Source: JBBSDV01 sp038240335
Lineage (GTDB): Bacteria > Chloroflexota > Dehalococcoidia > DSTF01 > JACRBR01
DNA length: 6,625 bases
Assembly: GCA_038240335.1 (NCBI GenBank)
Contig: JBBSDV010000168.1
Span: 1 to 6,625, forward strand
Direction of reading: 5' to 3'
The stretch's first letter is position 1. Each line of letters opens with the position of its first letter. The notes under the pieces are model-generated. The model was not told the origin of the DNA. It saw nothing but the letters and a program-made list of their open reading frames with translations, and searched no databases. Below, piece after piece: positions 4,736 through 6,625 of this stretch. The position numbers were made by a program, and so were the translations under genes.

Positions 4736-6247
4736 CTAGCTGGGCCCCACATCCCCCACGAGCGCATCGACCAGCCCCTCGATCGAGTACTCGCGCGCCT
4801 CGACGGCCACCTCCAGCGCGGCGTCACGCACCGACTGCGCCGTGATCGGCCCGATGGCGGCGATGCGCACTCTCCGCAGCGGCGCGGTGTCGCCGCCGAG
4901 CATCGCGACGAGATTCCGTACCGATGACGACGACGCGAAGGTGACGATATCGATCTCGCCCGCGCGCAGGCGGCGCAGTCCTTCGGCGTCCGGCTCCTGA
5001 GGAATCGACGAGACGTAGAGCTTCAGCTCGTCGACACGCGCGCCCATCCCACCGAGCTCTTCGACCAGTACCTCGCGCGCATCGGCAGCGCGCGGCAGCA
5101 GCACCCGCTGACCGCGCAGCACCCGCGAAGACAACGCTTCGAGCAGCCCCTCGGCAACGTAGCGATCCGGCACAACGTCGGGGCGCAGTCCATGCTCCGC
5201 GAGCGCATCGCCCGTGCCCGGCCCGATCGCCGCGAGCTGCGTCCGGCCGAAGGCGCGCGCATCAAGACGCCGCGCCGCAAGCTCTCGCATGAAGATCGAG
5301 ACGGCGTTCGCGCTCGTGAAGATGCACCAGGCATATGCCGACGAGCGCAGCTGCGCGACCGCCGCCGAGAGCTCGTTCGCGTCGAACACGGGCGTGATCT
5401 CAAGCGTCGGCAGCTCGATCGCCTCCGCGCCCTGGGCCGCGAGAAGGCACGAGAGCTCGCTCGCCTGCTGCCGCGTACGCGTCACAAGCACGCGCTTCCC
5501 GAACAGCGGCCGCGTATCGAACCAGCGCAGGTCGTCGCGCAGCGCCGCAACCTCACCGACGATGGTCACCGCGGGCGCGCCGATACCGGAAGCGCCGACA
5601 ACATCTGCGATCGTCGCAAGCGTGCCGCTCGCCACGCGCTGCCGCGGCAGGGTGCCCCACTCGACGACGACGACAGGAGTGGTTGCGGTGCGGCCGTTCT
5701 CAATCAACCGCCGCGCGATCTCGGCGAGACGTCCGACTCCCATCAGGAACACGAGCGTGTCGACGCCTCCCGCGAGGTGCGCCCAATCGATGCTCGTGTC
5801 GTCCTTCGTGGGATCTTCATGCCCGGTGATCACGGCGAACGACGACGCGAGCGCGCGATGCGTGACCGGGATGCCGGCATAGGCCGCCGCCGCGATCGCC
5901 GACGTCACCCCCGGCACGATTTCGAACGGCACGCCTGCCGCGCGCAGCGCCTCGGCCTCCTCGCCGCCGCGGCCGAAGACGAAGGGGTCGCCGCCCTTGA
6001 GCCGGACGACGCGCTTCCCGGCGCGCCCGTGCTCGACGAGCAGCGCGTTGATCTCCTCCTGCGTCAGCGTGTGCCGGTCCGGCAGCTTCCCGGCATAGAT
6101 CAGCTCCGCGCCGGCGCGCGCGTGCCGCAGCAGCGCGGGGTTGGCGAGCCGGTCGTACACGACGACGTCGGCCAGCGCGAGCCGCGCGGCGCCGCCGATC
6201 GTGATGAGGTCGGGATCACCCGGCCCTGCGCCAACGAGGCTGACCAT
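4736..6247 (-). CDS. cobA-hemD: CobA-HemD fusion: uroporphyrinogen III methyltransferase and synthase
   Basis: A 503-residue cytoplasmic bifunctional enzyme. Residues 1 to about 240 are an S-adenosylmethionine-dependent uroporphyrinogen III C-methyltransferase (SUMT), which makes precorrin-2 for siroheme and cobalamin. Its landmarks are GAGPGDPDL (6-14), VVYDRL (29-34), RLKGGDPFVFGRGGEE (82-97), VPGVTSAIAAAAYAGIPVTHR (111-131) and LMGVGRL (168-174). Residues about 250-503 are uroporphyrinogen III synthase (HemD), which closes and inverts ring D of hydroxymethylbilane. Its landmarks are RVLVTRTRQQA (252-262), FTSANAV (310-316), AIGPGT (340-345), FASSSSVRNL (437-446) and AIGPITAQSV (464-473). 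The family has low sequence conservation, so HemD is called by these blocks and by position. Both domains are full length, and the fusion order is a known one. ATG 6247 fits the family N-terminus; no clear ribosome binding site precedes it. It lies 103 nt after hemC, so the two are likely co-transcribed and consecutive in the pathway. Confidence 0.95.
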   Translation of the reverse strand: MVSLVGAGPGDPDLITIGGAARLALADVVVYDRLANPALLRHARAGAELIYAGKLPDRHTLTQEEINALLVEHGRAGKRVVRLKGGDPFVFGRGGEEAEALRAAGVPFEIVPGVTSAIAAAAYAGIPVTHRALASSFAVITGHEDPTKDDTSIDWAHLAGGVDTLVFLMGVGRLAEIARRLIENGRTATTPVVVVEWGTLPRQRVASGTLATIADVVGASGIGAPAVTIVGEVAALRDDLRWFDTRPLFGKRVLVTRTRQQASELSCLLAAQGAEAIELPTLEITPVFDANELSAAVAQLRSSAYAWCIFTSANAVSIFMRELAARRLDARAFGRTQLAAIGPGTGDALAEHGLRPDVVPDRYVAEGLLEALSSRVLRGQRVLLPRAADAREVLVEELGGMGARVDELKLYVSSIPQEPDAEGLRRLRAGEIDIVTFASSSSVRNLVAMLGGDTAPLRRVRIAAIGPITAQSVRDAALEVAVEAREYSIEGLVDALVGDVGPS

Positions 6248-6265
6248 GTTGTACGAAACCGACAG

Positions 6266-6300
6266 CTCGTCGTTCGGCAGTTGGAGCTTCGATGTTGGAG
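6266..6300 (-). repeat. Degenerate 7-bp repeat in the hemC to cobA gap
   Basis: On the plus strand GTTGGAG occurs at 6280-6286 and 6294-6300 with CTTCGAT between them, all in a 7-bp register. TTCGGCA and CTCGTCG continue it to the left with poor matches and a possible 1-nt slip. GCTGGGG follows on the right. It is much less regular than the array at 916-978 but has the same period. It occupies the leader of the cobA-hemD gene. Confidence 0.4.
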
Positions 6301-6350
6301 GCTGGGGCGCATCGGACGGAGACTCGAGGTTGGCCGACGACGTCTCGCGA

Positions 6351-6625
6351 TCAGGCACGCGGCGCCTCGCGCTGGGTCGACGCCGGCCGGAGCATCGAGT
6401 CGGCGAGTTCCGTGCCGAGACGGAGGGCGTCGACGAGTGAGCCGCTGCGCTCCTCCCGTGCGATCCGCCCGTCGCTGCCGATGATCGCACGCAGCCGGAT
6501 CCGTCCGTCGCCGACCGTCGCATAGGCGCCGACCGGCATCCGGCAGCCGACGCCGAGGCGGCCGAGGAAGGCGCGCTCCGCGGTGACCGACGTGCGCGTG
6601 TCGTCGTGATCAATCATTCGCACGA
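6351..6625 (-). CDS. hemC: Porphobilinogen deaminase, C-terminal part
   Basis: The last 91 or so residues of hydroxymethylbilane synthase; the 5' part lies beyond the window. The enzyme joins four porphobilinogen molecules into hydroxymethylbilane in the cytoplasm. The visible segment begins within the family block before the cofactor loop: IDHDDTRTSVTAERAFLGRL, then GVGCRMPVGAYA. The Cys of GVGC (codon at 6543-6545) is the conserved residue that carries the dipyrromethane cofactor. The C-terminal alpha/beta domain (RIRLRAIIGSDGRI, then a final helix) follows and ends at TGA 6351-6353. The GTG at 6623 is internal and is not the start. The next gene downstream is cobA-hemD, which acts on its product. 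Confidence 0.93.
   Translation of the reverse strand, partial: VRMIDHDDTRTSVTAERAFLGRLGVGCRMPVGAYATVGDGRIRLRAIIGSDGRIAREERSGSLVDALRLGTELADSMLRPASTQREAPRA

Noticed and set aside
4477..4827. N-terminal extension of the hypothetical gene up to 4827
   Set aside because: It would overlap the end of cobA-hemD, cover the GC-rich hairpins and encode an Arg-rich stretch unlike the rest of the protein.
5192..6484. 430-codon plus-strand open frame opposite cobA-hemD and hemC
   Set aside because: The translation is a low-complexity Arg/Ala/Asp-rich shadow. The minus strand carries clear CobA, HemD and HemC motifs.
6248..6613. N-terminal extension of the cobA-hemD frame up to 6613
   Set aside because: The extension overlaps the real hemC frame, is Ser/Arg/Ala-rich, runs through the degenerate heptamer repeat and has no homology to SUMT. 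The family start is at 6247.

Overview
This 6.6 kb window is GC-rich bacterial chromosomal DNA with ordinary housekeeping and cell-envelope genes. I see no phage, transposase, CRISPR array, tRNA or rRNA. The high GC content, the GTG starts, the Ser/Thr/Pro-rich lipoprotein linker, the 7-bp intergenic tandem repeats and the hemC then cobA-hemD order suggest Chloroflexota. A high-GC actinobacterium-like lineage is the main alternative. The taxonomic guess is inference only.

Layout from left to right. (1) 61-924 (+): a YpfJ-type membrane-anchored neutral zinc metallopeptidase. Its last codons and stop lie inside an array of nine 7-bp repeats (916-978). A hairpin (1028-1047) sits in the convergent gap that follows. 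(2) 3055-1166 (-): two genes likely co-transcribed. The first is a small membrane protein with an N-terminal Cys/His zinc-binding region. The second is a secreted M28 aminopeptidase-like lipoprotein with a protease-associated domain. (3) 3056-3342: a divergent promoter region with a large imperfect palindrome just upstream of a TTGACA box. (4) 3343-4008 (+): a secreted, repeat-containing helical protein of unknown function, followed by a strong terminator hairpin with an 18-bp perfect stem. (5) 4476-4093 (-): a 127-residue conserved-looking hypothetical protein, possibly made from a leaderless mRNA. (6) 4477-4735: a non-coding gap with GC-rich hairpins. (7) 6625-4736 (-): the end of hemC (porphobilinogen deaminase), then a cobA-hemD fusion (uroporphyrinogen III methyltransferase plus uroporphyrinogen III synthase).

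The tetrapyrrole genes form a clear functional unit. HemC makes hydroxymethylbilane, the HemD domain cyclises it to uroporphyrinogen III, and the CobA domain methylates that to precorrin-2, towards siroheme or cobalamin. Uroporphyrinogen III is also the branch point to heme. The other genes concern the envelope and do not form an obvious pathway with it. I find no convincing new multi-gene system. The items most worth checking are the heptamer array at the end of the peptidase gene, the palindrome in the divergent promoter, the internally repeated secreted protein and the zinc-finger membrane protein paired with the M28 lipoprotein.
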